From assembly GCF_019297855.1 (NCBI RefSeq), contig NZ_CP079194.1:538501-602500 (forward strand): a stretch of DNA of 64,000 nt, written 5' to 3'. The position numbers and the translations under genes were made by a program. The DNA comes from Gymnodinialimonas ceratoperidinii (GTDB taxonomy: Bacteria; Pseudomonadota; Alphaproteobacteria; Rhodobacterales; Rhodobacteraceae). A model generated the notes under the pieces. The model was given only the letters and a program-made list of their open reading frames with translations, made no database searches and was not told the DNA's origin. Positions 1 to 10,322 of the stretch are shown here, one piece after another; the stretch's first letter is position 1, and each line of letters begins with the position of its first letter.

Positions 1-1297
1 CCTCTCGCAAGCGGCAAGCCAGGACACCGGCGGCTATTTCGCCGACTGGATCATGTCTGTCGGTCCCGACTTCCTGACCGGCGACACCACCGAGGATGTC
101 ATCATCCGCACCACCTTCGACCCGGACATCCAGGCGGCGGCGGAAGCCTCGATCCAGAACGTCTTTGCCGAGCAGGTCCGCGAAGGATCTGAGGCCGAAG
201 CCGCCATCGTCGTGATGAGCGCCGACGGTGCCGTGCGCGCCATGGTGGGCGGCCGCGATCTGTCTGGCGGCGGCACCTTCAACCGAGCGGTGCAAGCCGT
301 CCGCCAGCCCGGCAGCGCCTTCAAACCCTTCGTCTATGCCACCGCGCTGGACCTCGGATGGCGCTTCGACGACATGATTCTCGACGCCGAGCTCTGCATG
401 GATGTGCCGGGGTCAGGGCAATATTGTCCCGAGAACTACACGCGCCAGTTCTACGGAATGGTAACGCTGACCGAGGCGCTGCAGAGCTCCCTCAACACCG
501 CCGCCGTGCGACTCTCCGAAGAAGTCGGCCGCGACCTCGTCCGACAGGTGGCCGGTGATTTCGGCATCGAGAGTGACCTCGCCGCGGGGCCGGCGCTGGC
601 CTTGGGCGCGTCGGAATCCACCTTGATCGAGATGACAGGCGCCTACGCGGGCATTCTGAACGGTGGCTCCGCCGTGCGCCCCTACGGCATGACCGAACTG
701 CGCCTGATGGAAGAAGCCGAGCCGATGTTCGAGCAGCAGACCGGTATCCGTGAGCGCGTGATTTCAGAGGATTCCGCCCGGCAACTCACCTACATGATGA
801 GCCGCGTGGTCGCCGAAGGATCGGGCCGCCGTGCCGCGCTGCCGGATCGCCCCGCTGCGGGCAAGACCGGCACCACCAACAGCGCGCGCGATGCGTGGTT
901 CGTGGGTTTCACCGCCGATTACGTCGCAGGTGTCTGGATGGGCTACGATGACAACCGGCCGCTTTCCGGCGTGACCGGCGGTGGCCTGCCCTCCGAGATC
1001 TGGCGGCAGGCGATGGAGCAGATCCACGCGGATCTCCCGGTCCGTCCCTTGCCGATGATCGACCCCGTTGCGGAAGCGGGCCAAGGCAACGCGGGCGCTT
1101 TTGTGGATGCCGAAGGGCGCGCCTTCCCGGTGAACCCGAATACCGGAGATGTCCTGCGAACCGACGCCGATGGTGTCATCCGCGGGCCGGTCACGCCGCA
1201 AGGAACTCGAGTGCCGCTCGGCGGCGGTCAGGGGCCGCGCAACATCGGCGATGCCGTCAACAACGTGTTGAACCAGCTCTTCGGACCGCTGCGCTAA
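1..1297 (+). CDS. Class A penicillin-binding protein (PBP1A type), C-terminal part
   Basis: This is the 3' part of a bifunctional peptidoglycan synthase. The reading frame is open from base 2, so the start and the glycosyltransferase domain lie outside the window. What is seen is the transpeptidase domain: the SxxK motif as SAFK at about nucleotides 314–325, the SxN motif in SSLNTAA near 490, and the KTGTT motif at 863–877. In this family the SxxK serine is the acyl-enzyme nucleophile that cross-links stem peptides in the periplasm. The C-terminal tail of about 90 residues after the domain is proline- and glycine-rich and ends in LFGPLR. It converges on the gamma-glutamyltransferase gene, with only 17 bases between the stop codons and no terminator there. 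The ATG at 53 is internal and not a start. Family assignment is firm; PBP1A versus a close class A relative is less so. Confidence 0.93.
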   Translation, partial: LSQAASQDTGGYFADWIMSVGPDFLTGDTTEDVIIRTTFDPDIQAAAEASIQNVFAEQVREGSEAEAAIVVMSADGAVRAMVGGRDLSGGGTFNRAVQAVRQPGSAFKPFVYATALDLGWRFDDMILDAELCMDVPGSGQYCPENYTRQFYGMVTLTEALQSSLNTAAVRLSEEVGRDLVRQVAGDFGIESDLAAGPALALGASESTLIEMTGAYAGILNGGSAVRPYGMTELRLMEEAEPMFEQQTGIRERVISEDSARQLTYMMSRVVAEGSGRRAALPDRPAAGKTGTTNSARDAWFVGFTADYVAGVWMGYDDNRPLSGVTGGGLPSEIWRQAMEQIHADLPVRPLPMIDPVAEAGQGNAGAFVDAEGRAFPVNPNTGDVLRTDADGVIRGPVTPQGTRVPLGGGQGPRNIGDAVNNVLNQLFGPLR

Positions 1298-1314
1298 AGG
1301 AGGTCGCGCCGGGT

Positions 1315-2883
1315 TCAATACCCGAGCGCGATACCATCCTTGCGCGGGTCCGAGCCGCCTTCCAGCACGCCGTCGGGATGAATGCGGATCGCCTGCGCCC
1401 CGCCAATCGGCTGTAACGGCGTGATCAGCTTGTGGCCCTTCTGTGCCATCCCGTTCCGCATTTCCTCGCTGTAGCCACGCTCGACCCGGACTTCGCCGCC
1501 CTCCGCGAAAGCGCGCGGCGCATCGATCGCCGCTTGCGGGTCCATACCGTAGTCCACCACGTTCGACACAAAGCGCGCATGACCCGTCGATTGCCACGCG
1601 CCCCCCATGACGCCAAACGGCATGGTCGAACCATCGCCAAGCTTCAGTACGCCGGGGATGATCGTGTGAAGCGGCCGCTTGCCGGGCCCGGCTTCGTTCG
1701 GATGTCCCTTCTCCAGCGTGAAGCCGCCTCCGCGGTTCTGGAAAAGGATGCCGAACTTGTCTGACGCGAAACCCGATCCGAAGGAATGGAACACCGAGTA
1801 GATCAGGCTCACCGCACGGCGCTCACTGTCGACCACGGTGATATAGACCGTGTCCTTGTGCACGTTGTCGGAGGCCGCGCGGGGATCCGGCATGGCAGTG
1901 TCCGGGTCGATCAATCCCGCCAGCCGCGCCGCCGTATCCTTCGACAGAAAATGGTCGAGCTTCGAGACGTGATCGGGGTCGGCAAGGAACCGGTCGCGCG
2001 CATCATACCCGAGCTTCGTGGCCTCGGCCTCCAGATGCGCCCGCTGCGTGCCGAAGGGGTTCTCCTGCGGCGTCAGCGTCTCGAGCATGTTGAGGATCAG
2101 CATCGCCGTTGCGCCCTGGCCGTTGGGCGGCAGTTCGATCAGCTCCGCGTCGCGGTAGGTTGAGCGCAGCGGGGTGACATAGTTGCAGGCGGTCTTGGCA
2201 AAATCCTCTGCCGTATGGGTGCCGCCGAGCGCCTGCAGACTGGTGAGCATGTCTTCCAGCACCTCGCCTTCGTAGAAGCCCGCCCGCCCTTCGGCGGCGA
2301 TCCGGCGCAAGACCTCGGCCTGTCCCGGCGCCTTGAACCGGGCGCCGACCGGGAGCGGTTTGTCGTCCTGCAGGTAATGCCGCCGGCCCGCGCCTTGCAG
2401 CACATCCGCAGATGTCGCGTAGTCCAGCGCCACGCGCGGCGCGATCGGGATGCCAGCGTCGGCATAATGGATCGACGGCGCCAGAACGTCGGCGAGGGGC
2501 AGTTTGCCGTGATCCTCGTGCAGGCGGCAGAACCCGTCAACAGCACCCGGCACCGTCACCGCGCTGATGTCGTAAAGCGGCATGGTGTCGTGCTGCGCGC
2601 GGAGGGCATCGGCGCTCAACCCCGCGGGCGCCCGGCCCGAACCGTTGAGGCCGATGATCTCACCATCCGGTTGCGCCACGAGCGCGAACATATCGCCCCC
2701 GATCCCGGTGCTTTGCGGCTCGCACAGCCCAAGAAGGATCGCGGCGCCAATCGCGGCGTCTACCGCGTTGCCACCCTGTTGCAGAAGCGAGATCGCGACC
2801 TGCGCCGCAAGAGGATGCGACGTGGCGCACATGCCGTTGTCGGCGAAGACGGCGGACCGTCCGGGTTGGTGAAAATCTCGCAT
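1315..2883 (-). CDS. ggt: Gamma-glutamyltransferase (glutathione hydrolase family)
   Basis: Ntn-hydrolase that cleaves the gamma-glutamyl bond of glutathione or related amides and transfers it to water or an amino acid. The precursor is 522 residues and normally self-cleaves into two subunits at a threonine; here the candidate is Thr345 in KDTVYITVVD, with the small-subunit glycine-rich segment GFASDKFGILFQNRGGGF after it and the GKRPLHTIIP motif. The N-terminal half has the family patterns HPLAAQ, GGNAVDAA and GIGGDMF. No signal peptide is visible, so unlike the E. coli periplasmic enzyme this one may be cytoplasmic, or its substrate may differ. Many paralogues of the family act on other gamma-glutamyl compounds, so substrate is not settled. 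Confidence 0.9.
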   Translation of the reverse strand: MRDFHQPGRSAVFADNGMCATSHPLAAQVAISLLQQGGNAVDAAIGAAILLGLCEPQSTGIGGDMFALVAQPDGEIIGLNGSGRAPAGLSADALRAQHDTMPLYDISAVTVPGAVDGFCRLHEDHGKLPLADVLAPSIHYADAGIPIAPRVALDYATSADVLQGAGRRHYLQDDKPLPVGARFKAPGQAEVLRRIAAEGRAGFYEGEVLEDMLTSLQALGGTHTAEDFAKTACNYVTPLRSTYRDAELIELPPNGQGATAMLILNMLETLTPQENPFGTQRAHLEAEATKLGYDARDRFLADPDHVSKLDHFLSKDTAARLAGLIDPDTAMPDPRAASDNVHKDTVYITVVDSERRAVSLIYSVFHSFGSGFASDKFGILFQNRGGGFTLEKGHPNEAGPGKRPLHTIIPGVLKLGDGSTMPFGVMGGAWQSTGHARFVSNVVDYGMDPQAAIDAPRAFAEGGEVRVERGYSEEMRNGMAQKGHKLITPLQPIGGAQAIRIHPDGVLEGGSDPRKDGIALGY

Positions 2884-3293
2884 CGTGCCCCTCGTGTTGT
2901 GTCGACGCCAGACCCTAATCAGCTCTGCGCGAGGGGCAAGGGGAAGTGCGAAGGGAGGAGGTTTGTGGCTGCAGAGTTCCTCGACGCCGCGCTCTGGGTG
3001 GGGGCTTTGATACGCGACGCCGAGGGAAGCCTCTGCAGCTACGAGAGGAGGTATGCCCCCCCATCGCGGCGCGCTTTAGGTCAGATTGGGGCGCTTGTGT
3101 GACGCATCTCCGAATGATCCTAACACTTTAGACAAATTGTCGTTGTCGGCGCAGCCATGCGGTTAGATGTAGCCGATCCGGAATTGCGACCCTGCCCAGT
3201 GGGCGTCGGCTATATGCTTGAGAAGCTGTCCCACGCGGCGCTCTCCCGAGCGCAGAAGCCTTCACGATTAGTGAAAAGCGCCGACCCGGAACG
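2884..3293. other. Intergenic region, no gene seen
   Basis: 410 bases between the start of the gamma-glutamyltransferase gene and the end of the RsbW-like gene. It should contain the promoter of the former on the minus strand, but no convincing -35/-10 pair stands out. Only short frames without recognisable protein character occur. No RNA gene, terminator or long inverted repeat is seen. Confidence 0.5.
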
Positions 3294-3737
3294 TCACGGA
3301 TACGGTATCAGGAAGGCCAACTGGTTGGTGCTGTCGACACGGCGATAGCGCAGTTTCTCGGTCAGTTCACACACCATGGCCCATCCGAATCCGCCCTCGG
3401 GAAGCGCCTCTCGATTCGTCGGATCAAAATGCACCTTGCCAGCGCCGAGACGCATCATGCTGTCCGGCATCCGTGCGCCGTGATCCATGACCTCGCACCA
3501 CAGGCCGTCTTCGCGCAGCCAGATCGAGACGGCGATCGGGTGCCCCGGCTCGAAGCCGTAAGCATGTTCGACCACGTTGTTCAGTACCTCCCCCAATATG
3601 ATCTGGGAGGTATCGCAGGTCGCCCCATCAATCTTCGCCGCGCGCACGGCCGCGCGCGTCTTCTCCAAGGCATGGCGCACGGGGATGGAGCCCGACAGGA
3701 ACCGCAGGGCCACGTCAGGCGCTTTGTCTTGTGACAT
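3294..3737 (-). CDS. RsbW/SpoIIAB-like ATP-binding anti-sigma (switch) kinase
   Basis: A single GHKL ATPase domain protein. The N box is EVLNNVVEHAY, the G1 box is DHGARMP and the G2 box is EGGFGWAM, the pattern of HATPase_c_2 proteins that phosphorylate an STAS antagonist and sequester a sigma factor or another partner. The start at 3737 (MSQDKAPD) is preferred because GGAGGG lies 7 bases upstream. A GTG at 3824 would extend the protein to 176 residues and overlap the upstream STAS gene by GTGA, but the added 29 residues do not resemble the family. The upstream neighbour is the matching STAS protein, so the two form a partner-switching pair. No PP2C phosphatase or sigma factor is adjacent, so the target is unknown. 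Confidence 0.85.
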   Translation of the reverse strand: MSQDKAPDVALRFLSGSIPVRHALEKTRAAVRAAKIDGATCDTSQIILGEVLNNVVEHAYGFEPGHPIAVSIWLREDGLWCEVMDHGARMPDSMMRLGAGKVHFDPTNREALPEGGFGWAMVCELTEKLRYRRVDSTNQLAFLIPYP

Positions 3738-3820
3738 CAAGGGGCCCTCCGACCGCGGGGCGAGCGCCCTTTCGCGGGGCTCGCCCAATTGCCATGTCAC
3801 CTGCTGGTCCGGCACGTCCC

Positions 3821-4168
3821 TCACTCTGCTGCGGTCGGTCCTGCCGCTGCAAGGGCCGCGTCGACGGTCGGAAATATGGAGAAGACGGCATTCATCCGCG
3901 TCAACGTCATGACCTTCTCGACCGGCGGTTGCAGCCCGGCCAACGCCATGTGCCGCCCGCGCCCGAGCGCCTTGTAGACCGCCACGATCGACCCAAGTCC
4001 GCTCGAATCGAGGAACTCGACCTCGCTCAAGTCGAAAATCACGTCACCGCCGCCAGCCGTCAGGTTCCGGAACGCTTCCTTGAACTGGATCGCTATGCTT
4101 GCGTCGAGGCGGGAATCCGCGATGTGAACGACACCGACGGTGTCGTGTTGGGTGTAGGTCAAATTCAT
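3821..4168 (-). CDS. STAS-domain anti-sigma factor antagonist
   Basis: A 115-residue single STAS domain. The conserved loop FLDSSGLGSIVA carries the serine that the cognate kinase phosphorylates in SpoIIAA/RsbV proteins; unphosphorylated STAS binds the kinase and releases its captive partner. The start MNLTYTQHD at 4168 has AGGA 7 bases upstream; an ATG at 4213 would add 15 residues without family similarity. It precedes the RsbW-like gene in the same direction, consistent with one transcript. It is divergent from the thiolase gene, and the roughly 90 bases between them must hold both promoters. Confidence 0.87.
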   Translation of the reverse strand: MNLTYTQHDTVGVVHIADSRLDASIAIQFKEAFRNLTAGGGDVIFDLSEVEFLDSSGLGSIVAVYKALGRGRHMALAGLQPPVEKVMTLTRMNAVFSIFPTVDAALAAAGPTAAE

Positions 4169-4256
4169 CGCATGTTCCTCATGGTCTGCATTTGCTAGGA
4201 CCTTAGGCAACAAGTCTTACCATTTCGTTTTTGCAACGCCGCCAATTGGAGGATCG

Positions 4257-5420
4257 ATGGAACAAATCGTCATTACCGGTGCCGCGCGCACCCCCATGGG
4301 CGGCTTTCAGGGCGCCCTGTCGCCGGTCTCGGCCTCCGAACTCGGCGGCGCGGCGATCAAGGCCGCAATCGGAGACGCGGTCGTCGATGAGCTTCTGATG
4401 GGCTGCGTCCTGCCCGCCGGACAGGGGCAGGCTCCGGCGCGTCAGGCCGGGTTCCACGCAGGTCTCGGCGAAAGTGTCCCGGCGACGACCCTGAACAAGA
4501 TGTGCGGCTCCGGCATGAAGGCCGCGATGATGGCCTACGATTCGCTGGCGCTCGGACAGGCCGATGTGATCGTGGCCGGCGGCATGGAATCGATGACCAA
4601 CGCGCCCTACCTGCTGCCCGCGATGCGCAGCGGCGCCCGGATCGGGCACCAACAGACGGTCGATCACATGTTCCTCGACGGATTGGAGGACGCCTACGAC
4701 AAGGGCCGCCTCATGGGCACCTTCGCCGAGGATTGTGCCGAGGCATTTCAGTTCACCCGCGATGCGCAGGACGCTTACGCCCTCGGCTCGCTGGAAAACG
4801 CCCTCGCGGCGATCAACTCCGGTGCCTTCGATGACGAGGTGACGCCGGTCACGGTCAAGACCCGCAAGGGCAGCGCCGAGATCACCACCGACGAGCAACC
4901 GGGCAACGCGCGCCCCGACAAGATCCCGCAGCTCAAGCCCGCTTTCCGCAAGGACGGCACGGTCACGGCGGCCAATTCCTCCTCCATCTCCGACGGCGCC
5001 GCCGCGCTCACCCTCGCGCGCGCGTCCGCGGCCGAGGCGCAGGGCCTGCCGGTCCGCGCGCGCATCCTCGGCCATGCCTCCCACGCCCATGCGCCTGCGC
5101 TTTTCCCCACCGCCCCCGTTCCGGCTGCCAAGAAACTGCTGGACCGGCTCGGCTGGAGCGTCGATGACGTCGATCTCTGGGAAGTGAACGAAGCCTTCGC
5201 GGTCGTCCCCATGGCCTTCATGCACGAGATGAACATCCCCCGCGAGAAGCTGAACGTGAACGGCGGCGCCTGCGCGCTTGGCCATCCGATCGGCGCCTCG
5301 GGCGCGCGGATCATCGTCACGCTTCTCCATGCCTTGGAGGCCCGCGACCTCAAGCGCGGCGTTGCAGCCATCTGCATCGGCGGCGGTGAGGGCACTGCCA
5401 TCGCCATCGAGCGCGACTAA
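4257..5420 (+). CDS. Acetyl-CoA C-acetyltransferase (thiolase II family)
   Basis: Condenses two acetyl-CoA to acetoacetyl-CoA, or runs in reverse in degradation. The 387-residue protein has all three catalytic elements: the acyl-accepting Cys83 in NKMCGSGMKA, His343 in ALGHPIGASG and the activating Cys373 in CIGGGEGTA. Length and the NEAFAVVPMAF motif fit biosynthetic/degradative homotetrameric thiolases. The start is supported by GGAGG shortly before ATG. The gene does not sit with phaB or phaC, so a role in polyhydroxybutyrate synthesis cannot be inferred from context; the only close downstream gene is the Met-sulfoxide reductase, 33 bases on. Confidence 0.93.
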   Translation: MEQIVITGAARTPMGGFQGALSPVSASELGGAAIKAAIGDAVVDELLMGCVLPAGQGQAPARQAGFHAGLGESVPATTLNKMCGSGMKAAMMAYDSLALGQADVIVAGGMESMTNAPYLLPAMRSGARIGHQQTVDHMFLDGLEDAYDKGRLMGTFAEDCAEAFQFTRDAQDAYALGSLENALAAINSGAFDDEVTPVTVKTRKGSAEITTDEQPGNARPDKIPQLKPAFRKDGTVTAANSSSISDGAAALTLARASAAEAQGLPVRARILGHASHAHAPALFPTAPVPAAKKLLDRLGWSVDDVDLWEVNEAFAVVPMAFMHEMNIPREKLNVNGGACALGHPIGASGARIIVTLLHALEARDLKRGVAAICIGGGEGTAIAIERD

Positions 5421-5453
5421 CCCTTCACCTTTTCTTAAATACGAAATCCCACG

Positions 5454-5909
5454 ATGGCCGACTACGCAACGCTCTCCAGAACCATCGCCTCGCTGACCGA
5501 AGGCGAAACCGACACCGTGGCCCTCATGGCAACCCTCGCCTGCGAGCTGCACCATGCCGACGACCGCTTCGACTGGACCGGCTTCTACCGGGTCACCGAG
5601 CCGGAGCTTTTGAAGATCGGCCCCTACCAGGGCGGCCACGGTTGCCTGCAGATCCCCTTCTCGAGAGGCGTCTGCGGCGCCGCCGCGCGTACCGGCGAGA
5701 CGCAGCTCGTTGCCGACGTCGATGCCTTCCCCGGCCACATCGCTTGCGCCTCCTCCACCCGGTCTGAGATCGTCCTGCCGGTGCGCAACGCGGCTGGAGA
5801 GGTCATCGCGGTTCTGGATATCGACAGCAATCAGCCTGACGCCTTCACTGAAGAGGACGCGAAGGAGCTGGAAGCCATCCTCCACGCCACCTTTGGCACC
5901 GTCGGCTAG
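5454..5909 (+). CDS. msrC: Free methionine-(R)-sulfoxide reductase (GAF domain)
   Basis: A single GAF domain of 151 residues that reduces free Met-(R)-sulfoxide. Three cysteines lie at 64, 74 and 98, that is with spacings of 10 and 24 residues, exactly those of the catalytic cysteines of the characterised E. coli and yeast enzymes (84/94/118 in E. coli). Other family patterns are FDWTGFYR, IPFSRGVCG and HIACASSTRSEIVLPV. It lies just downstream of the thiolase gene and its last bases overlap the end of the convergent rmuC gene. With msrP/msrQ at the other end of the window this gives both cytoplasmic free-Met and periplasmic protein-Met repair. Confidence 0.92.
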   Translation: MADYATLSRTIASLTEGETDTVALMATLACELHHADDRFDWTGFYRVTEPELLKIGPYQGGHGCLQIPFSRGVCGAAARTGETQLVADVDAFPGHIACASSTRSEIVLPVRNAAGEVIAVLDIDSNQPDAFTEEDAKELEAILHATFGTVG

Positions 5910-7066
5910 CCGCGCGGCAGGGGCACGACCTCGGCGCCGGGGGAGAGTTCCTCGAAGTCGAACGCATCGAGCCGCTCGGCCCGCTTGCCCGCCCGGGCAG
6001 AGGCGGTGAGGATCCCCGCCACGTCGGCGCCGGCCATGCGCAGGTGATCCTCCAGCTTGCCAGCCCGCTCGCCGACGATCTCCACATCCCGGTGCAATTG
6101 CCGCAGCGCCTTGCGGATCTCGCCCGCCTGCTCGCGCATCCGCGCATCCTTCATCACCGCGCGCATGGTGTTGAGCGTCGCCATGCAGGTGGTGGGCGAG
6201 ACGATCCAGACCCGCGCGTCGAAGCCTGCGCGCACGACTTCCGGAAGGCGCGCGTGCAGCTCCGCGTAGACTGCTTCCGAGGGCAGGAACATCAGCGCGC
6301 CGTCGGCGGTCTCCCCTTCGATGATGTATTTCTCGGAAATTGCCTTGATGTGTACCCGCACTGCCGCCCCGAAAGCCTTGAGGGCCTGCGCCTGGGCTTC
6401 CGGCTCGCGCGCGCGCATCAGTGCCTCGTAGGCCTCCAGCGGGAACTTGGAATCGATCACGATCGGTCCCGGCGGGTTCGGCAGGCGGATCAGCACATCG
6501 GCCCGCTTGCCGTTCGACAGGGTCGATTGCAGCGCATAGGCATCGGGCGGCAGGGCGCCCGAGACGATATCGTTAAGCTGTATTTCCCCGAACATCCCCC
6601 GGCGCTGCTTGTTCGAGAGGATATCCTGCAGCCCCAGAACGTCGCCCGAAAGCTTTTCGATCTTCGCCTGCGCGCGGTCGATCTGTTCCAGCTTCTGCTG
6701 CAATTCCCCAAGACTCCGCGCGGTGCGGGTGGAGGTGCCGTGCAGCGTCTCGGACATGCCCTTCTGCACCTCCTCCAGCCGCCGCTCCATCGCCTCCTGC
6801 ATGGAAGCCTGAGCCCGTGCCTGATGTTCGGAGACAGAGGCCAGCCCGCCGGCCAGTCGTTCCTGCCCTTGGCCAAGAGCCTGCACCGTTTGACCGAGCG
6901 CCGCCATGTGGTGCGCCAGCGGCTCCACCGCGCGGGCCGAGCGTTTCGCGGCGCGCAGGGCCGAGAGAATCAGGATCAGCAGCACGACCAGCAGCGCCGC
7001 GCCGCCCAGAGCGGCCAGCGTCGACGGATCGCTCAGATCCACTTGGATCTCTCCAACGGTAATCAC
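5906..7066 (-). CDS. rmuC: DNA recombination protein RmuC homologue
   Basis: A 386-residue protein with an N-terminal transmembrane segment (about residues 19–36, [18 protein letters not shown]), a long coiled coil (about 45–155) and the RmuC domain (about 165–360, including [15 protein letters not shown] and a PTTCMATL motif). RmuC proteins have a nuclease-like fold and limit recombination at inverted repeats; the biochemical role is not settled. The start is GTG at 7066, overlapping the mutL stop as GTGA, so it is translationally coupled to mutL. That pairing supports a genome-maintenance role. Confidence 0.9.
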   Translation of the reverse strand: MITVGEIQVDLSDPSTLAALGGAALLVVLLILILSALRAAKRSARAVEPLAHHMAALGQTVQALGQGQERLAGGLASVSEHQARAQASMQEAMERRLEEVQKGMSETLHGTSTRTARSLGELQQKLEQIDRAQAKIEKLSGDVLGLQDILSNKQRRGMFGEIQLNDIVSGALPPDAYALQSTLSNGKRADVLIRLPNPPGPIVIDSKFPLEAYEALMRAREPEAQAQALKAFGAAVRVHIKAISEKYIIEGETADGALMFLPSEAVYAELHARLPEVVRAGFDARVWIVSPTTCMATLNTMRAVMKDARMREQAGEIRKALRQLHRDVEIVGERAGKLEDHLRMAGADVAGILTASARAGKRAERLDAFDFEELSPGAEVVPLPRG

Positions 7067-8904
7067 GTGCGCCCGAAGAGCCGCTCGATGTCGGCCAGCT
7101 TCAGCTCCACGTAGGTGGGCCGCCCGTGGTTACACTGCCCCGAGAGCGGCGTCGCCTCCATCTCGCGCAGGAGCGCGTTCATCTCGTCGGCGCGCATCTG
7201 CCGCCCCGATCGGATCGAGCCGTGGCAGGCGACGCGGCTCAGCACCGCCTCGACCCGCGCTTGCAAGGTCTGGCTGTCGCCGAGGTCGGCCAACTCATCC
7301 AGCACGTCGCGCAGCATCGCCTCGGCGTTGATCTCGCCCAGGATCGCCGGGGTCTCGCGCACTGCGATGGTGCCCGGCCCGAAGGGTTCAATGACCAGCC
7401 CGAAGCGCGCGAGCTCCTCGGCATGGTCCAGCAGCCGGTCGGCGTCGGGGCCGAGGGTGATGATCTCGGGGATCAGCAGCGCCTGCCGGGCGACGCCATT
7501 CTCGGCCATCTGCTTCTTGAGCTTCTCGTAAACGAGCCGTTCATGGGCGGCGTGCTGGTCGACCAGCACGATGCCGCGCGGGGTCTGCGCGATGATGTAG
7601 TTCTCGTGCACCTGCGCGCGCGCCGCGCCGAGGGGGCCATCGCTCTCGATCACCGCCTCGTCAACGCGGGCCGAGGGCGCGGCCCACTGCGGTGCGGGCT
7701 CATGCATTTGCCGGATCGGCGCGAAGCCCCGTTGTTGTCCCGTCCGGTCCATCTGGTAGACCCGCGGCGCATCATGGGAAAGCGGCGCGCGCTCTTCATG
7801 CGCCGGCTGGAACGCCTGCATGGTGGCATCCGCAACGGTCGTGGACGCCCGGTGCCCCGCTTCGGCCAGAGCGTGGCGCAGCCCCGTCACGATCAGGGAG
7901 CGTGCCACGGCAGGTTCGCGGAATCGCACCTCGGATTTGGCCGGATGCACGTTCACGTCGACGCGCTCGGAGGGGCAGCCGATGAACAAGACGGCGGCCG
8001 GGTGCCGGTCGCGCGAGAGCACGTCCATGTAGGCCGCGCGCAGGGCGCCGATCAGCAGCTTGTCGCGCACCGGGCGGCCGTTGACGAAGAGGAATTGCGC
8101 CACCGCCGAGCCGCGCGAATAAGTCGGCAGGGCGGCATAGCCTGTCAGGTTCAACCCTTCCCGGTCGGCGTCGATCAGCAGGGCATTGTCGGTGAACTCG
8201 CGCCCCATGATCGCGGTCAGCCGCCCGCGCAGGGCATCGAAGAGGTCGCCGCTTTCGGGATCGACGCGGAAGGTCGTACGCTCCCCCTCCGTCACGTCCT
8301 TCAGGGTGAAGCCGATGGAAGGCTCAGCCATGGCCAGCCGCTTCACCACGTCCGAGATCGCCTGCATCTCGGCGCGGTCGGTGCGCAGAAACTTGAGCCG
8401 CGCGGGTGTGGCGTAGAACAGGTCGCGCAGCTCCACTACGGTGCCGGTGTTCAGCGCCGCCGGCCTGACCGCTTCGTGGGTCCCGCCGGTCACCCGGATC
8501 ATATGCGCCGCGTCCGAGGCGCGGGAGGTGATCGAGAGCCGCCCGACGGAGCCGAGCGAGGGCAGAGCCTCCCCACGAAAGCCGAAGGAATGGATATTCA
8601 GCAGGTCCGAGCCGTCGATCTTGGACGTGGCGTGCCGCGACAGCGCCATCGGCAGATCGTCCGCTTCCATCCCGCAGCCGTCATCGGTGACGCGGATCAG
8701 GGTCTTGCCGCCGTGGGCCACCTCCACCATCACGCGCCGGGCGCCGGCGTCGATGGCGTTTTCCACCAGTTCCTTCACCGCCGAGGCAGGGCGCTCCACC
8801 ACTTCGCCTGCCGCGATACGGTTTACCGCGGCTTCGTCCAATTGACGGATCACGGGGCGCATCGGCGCATCATCTGTGGATATGTTGGGGTTCAGGTTGG
8901 CCAT
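7063..8904 (-). CDS. mutL: DNA mismatch repair protein MutL
   Basis: The N-terminal GHKL ATPase has the three MutL motifs: [14 protein letters not shown] and GFRGEALPS. The C-terminal dimerisation domain carries [12 protein letters not shown], matching the endonuclease signature DQHA(X)2E(X)4E, plus ACHGSIR and GQCNHGRPT, which complete the metal site. This is therefore the nicking type of MutL used by bacteria without MutH. The start is taken at 8904 (MANLNPN); a Met at 8865 ([10 protein letters not shown]) is closer to the usual family start, whereas the frame open to 8997 adds an Arg/Pro-rich stretch unlike the family. rmuC follows with a 4-base overlap. Confidence 0.95.
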   Translation of the reverse strand: MANLNPNISTDDAPMRPVIRQLDEAAVNRIAAGEVVERPASAVKELVENAIDAGARRVMVEVAHGGKTLIRVTDDGCGMEADDLPMALSRHATSKIDGSDLLNIHSFGFRGEALPSLGSVGRLSITSRASDAAHMIRVTGGTHEAVRPAALNTGTVVELRDLFYATPARLKFLRTDRAEMQAISDVVKRLAMAEPSIGFTLKDVTEGERTTFRVDPESGDLFDALRGRLTAIMGREFTDNALLIDADREGLNLTGYAALPTYSRGSAVAQFLFVNGRPVRDKLLIGALRAAYMDVLSRDRHPAAVLFIGCPSERVDVNVHPAKSEVRFREPAVARSLIVTGLRHALAEAGHRASTTVADATMQAFQPAHEERAPLSHDAPRVYQMDRTGQQRGFAPIRQMHEPAPQWAAPSARVDEAVIESDGPLGAARAQVHENYIIAQTPRGIVLVDQHAAHERLVYEKLKKQMAENGVARQALLIPEIITLGPDADRLLDHAEELARFGLVIEPFGPGTIAVRETPAILGEINAEAMLRDVLDELADLGDSQTLQARVEAVLSRVACHGSIRSGRQMRADEMNALLREMEATPLSGQCNHGRPTYVELKLADIERLFGRT

Positions 8905-9002
8905 GACGCAACCTGTAGCATGTCGCCCGGCCTCGGGGAACCGATTCTGCGCAGGGCGACGTGGCGGGAACGGGCGGCGAGGGTACCCCCGCCGCATCGA
9001 TC

Positions 9003-10322
9003 CTAGTTCTCGGTCGGCAGACCCTCAGGCTGCCCCACGACGACGAAGTGCAGCGCGTCGCTGTCGACCAATTCGGCGGCGACGCGCTGGATATCCTCGA
9101 CCGTGACAGCGCGCACGTTGTCGTTGCGCGACGCGATGTAGTCGATCGGCATGTCGTCGGCCTGCATCGCCGCAAGAATGCCTGCGATCGTGCTGTTGCC
9201 ATCGAACCGCAACGGATAGGCACCGGTCATATATTGCTGCGCGGCTGCAAGCTCGGCCTCGGTGATGCCGTTCTCGGCAATTTCTGCCCATTCGTCCTGC
9301 ACGACCTCGATGGCTTCGGCGACCAGCGCGTTGGAGGATGAAAACCCGCCCTGCATCATCGGGGCGGACTTGCTCAGCCCCAACCACGTGCTGATGCCGT
9401 AGGTCAGCCCGCGCTGTTCGCGTACTTCCTCCATCAGGCGAGAGCGATAGCCGCCGCCGCCAAGGACCTGGTTCATCACGAAAGCCGGAAAGAAATCCGG
9501 GTCGTCCCGTGCAATGCCCGCATGGCCGAAATAGACCGATGACTGCGGCGTGGGGAAGTCGACCACGGTGATGCCGCCCACGTCCGAGACCTCGGACGGC
9601 TCGGGCAAGGCCACGTCCGAAGTGGGCAGGTCCCCAAGCAGCGTATCGAGGATCGGCCCGAGCTCCTCGGCGGACATGTCACCTGCGACACCGACGGATA
9701 CACGGTCACGCACCAGCGCGCTGCGGTGGGCGGCGATCAGGTCGTCGCGGGTCAGGGCGGCGACGCTTTCCGGCGTCCCTTCAAGGCGGCTGCCGTAGGG
9801 GTGGTCGCCGAAGGTCAACGCGTTGAACTCGGCCGCGGCAATGGTGTCGGGATCGTTGGCGTCGGCCTCCAGCACCGACAGAACCTGCCCGCGCACCCGC
9901 TCGACTGCGTCTTCGTCGAAGCGGGGCTCCAGCAAGACGTCCCGCAGAAGCGCCAGCACCTCGCCGCGGTTCTGGGTCAGCATCTGGACCGAAATCACCA
10001 GCTCGTCGCGATAGATGTCGAAGCTGAACGATGCCGCGAGGCCCTCCAGCTCCGCCGCGAAGGTCTGCGCGTCCATGTCGCCCGCGCCCTCTTCCAGAAG
10101 GGCGGTCATCAGATGGACGGCCCCGCGCGCGTCGGGCCGGTCGATCGAGCCTCCGCCCTCGAACCACAGGTCCATGGCCACGAAGGGGATCGAATTGTCT
10201 TCCACCAGCCACGCCTCGATGCCCCCGTCGGAGGTCACGGGCTGGATATTGACGATGTCGGCATAAGACGGCACGGCGAAGGCGAGGGCGGCCACAAGGG
10301 GCGTCAGGAAACGGGCGATCAT
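9003..10322 (-). CDS. M16 peptidase-family protein, probably non-catalytic subunit
   Basis: A 439-residue secreted M16-fold protein (signal peptide about 1–21, cleavage after PSYA). The place of the zinc motif HxxEH reads H70-LMTA, so the catalytic Glu and second His are missing. The C-terminal half keeps the substrate-positioning [15 protein letters not shown] segment (about 310–325). In two-subunit M16B peptidases this is the pattern of the partner that supplies the R/Y pair. The start overlaps the stop of the upstream, catalytic M16 gene by ATGA. The two products most likely form a heterodimeric periplasmic peptidase. Confidence 0.88.
   Translation of the reverse strand: MIARFLTPLVAALAFAVPSYADIVNIQPVTSDGGIEAWLVEDNSIPFVAMDLWFEGGGSIDRPDARGAVHLMTALLEEGAGDMDAQTFAAELEGLAASFSFDIYRDELVISVQMLTQNRGEVLALLRDVLLEPRFDEDAVERVRGQVLSVLEADANDPDTIAAAEFNALTFGDHPYGSRLEGTPESVAALTRDDLIAAHRSALVRDRVSVGVAGDMSAEELGPILDTLLGDLPTSDVALPEPSEVSDVGGITVVDFPTPQSSVYFGHAGIARDDPDFFPAFVMNQVLGGGGYRSRLMEEVREQRGLTYGISTWLGLSKSAPMMQGGFSSSNALVAEAIEVVQDEWAEIAENGITEAELAAAQQYMTGAYPLRFDGNSTIAGILAAMQADDMPIDYIASRNDNVRAVTVEDIQRVAAELVDSDALHFVVVGQPEGLPTEN

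Noticed and set aside
4203-5885. Long minus-strand open frame opposite the thiolase and Met-sulfoxide reductase genes
   Set aside because: It is the mirror of two well-supported genes in a GC-rich sequence and has no family similarity.
7126-9006. 626-residue plus-strand frame opposite mutL
   Set aside because: Shadow frame; composition is His/Gln/Arg/Gly-rich with no recognisable domain.
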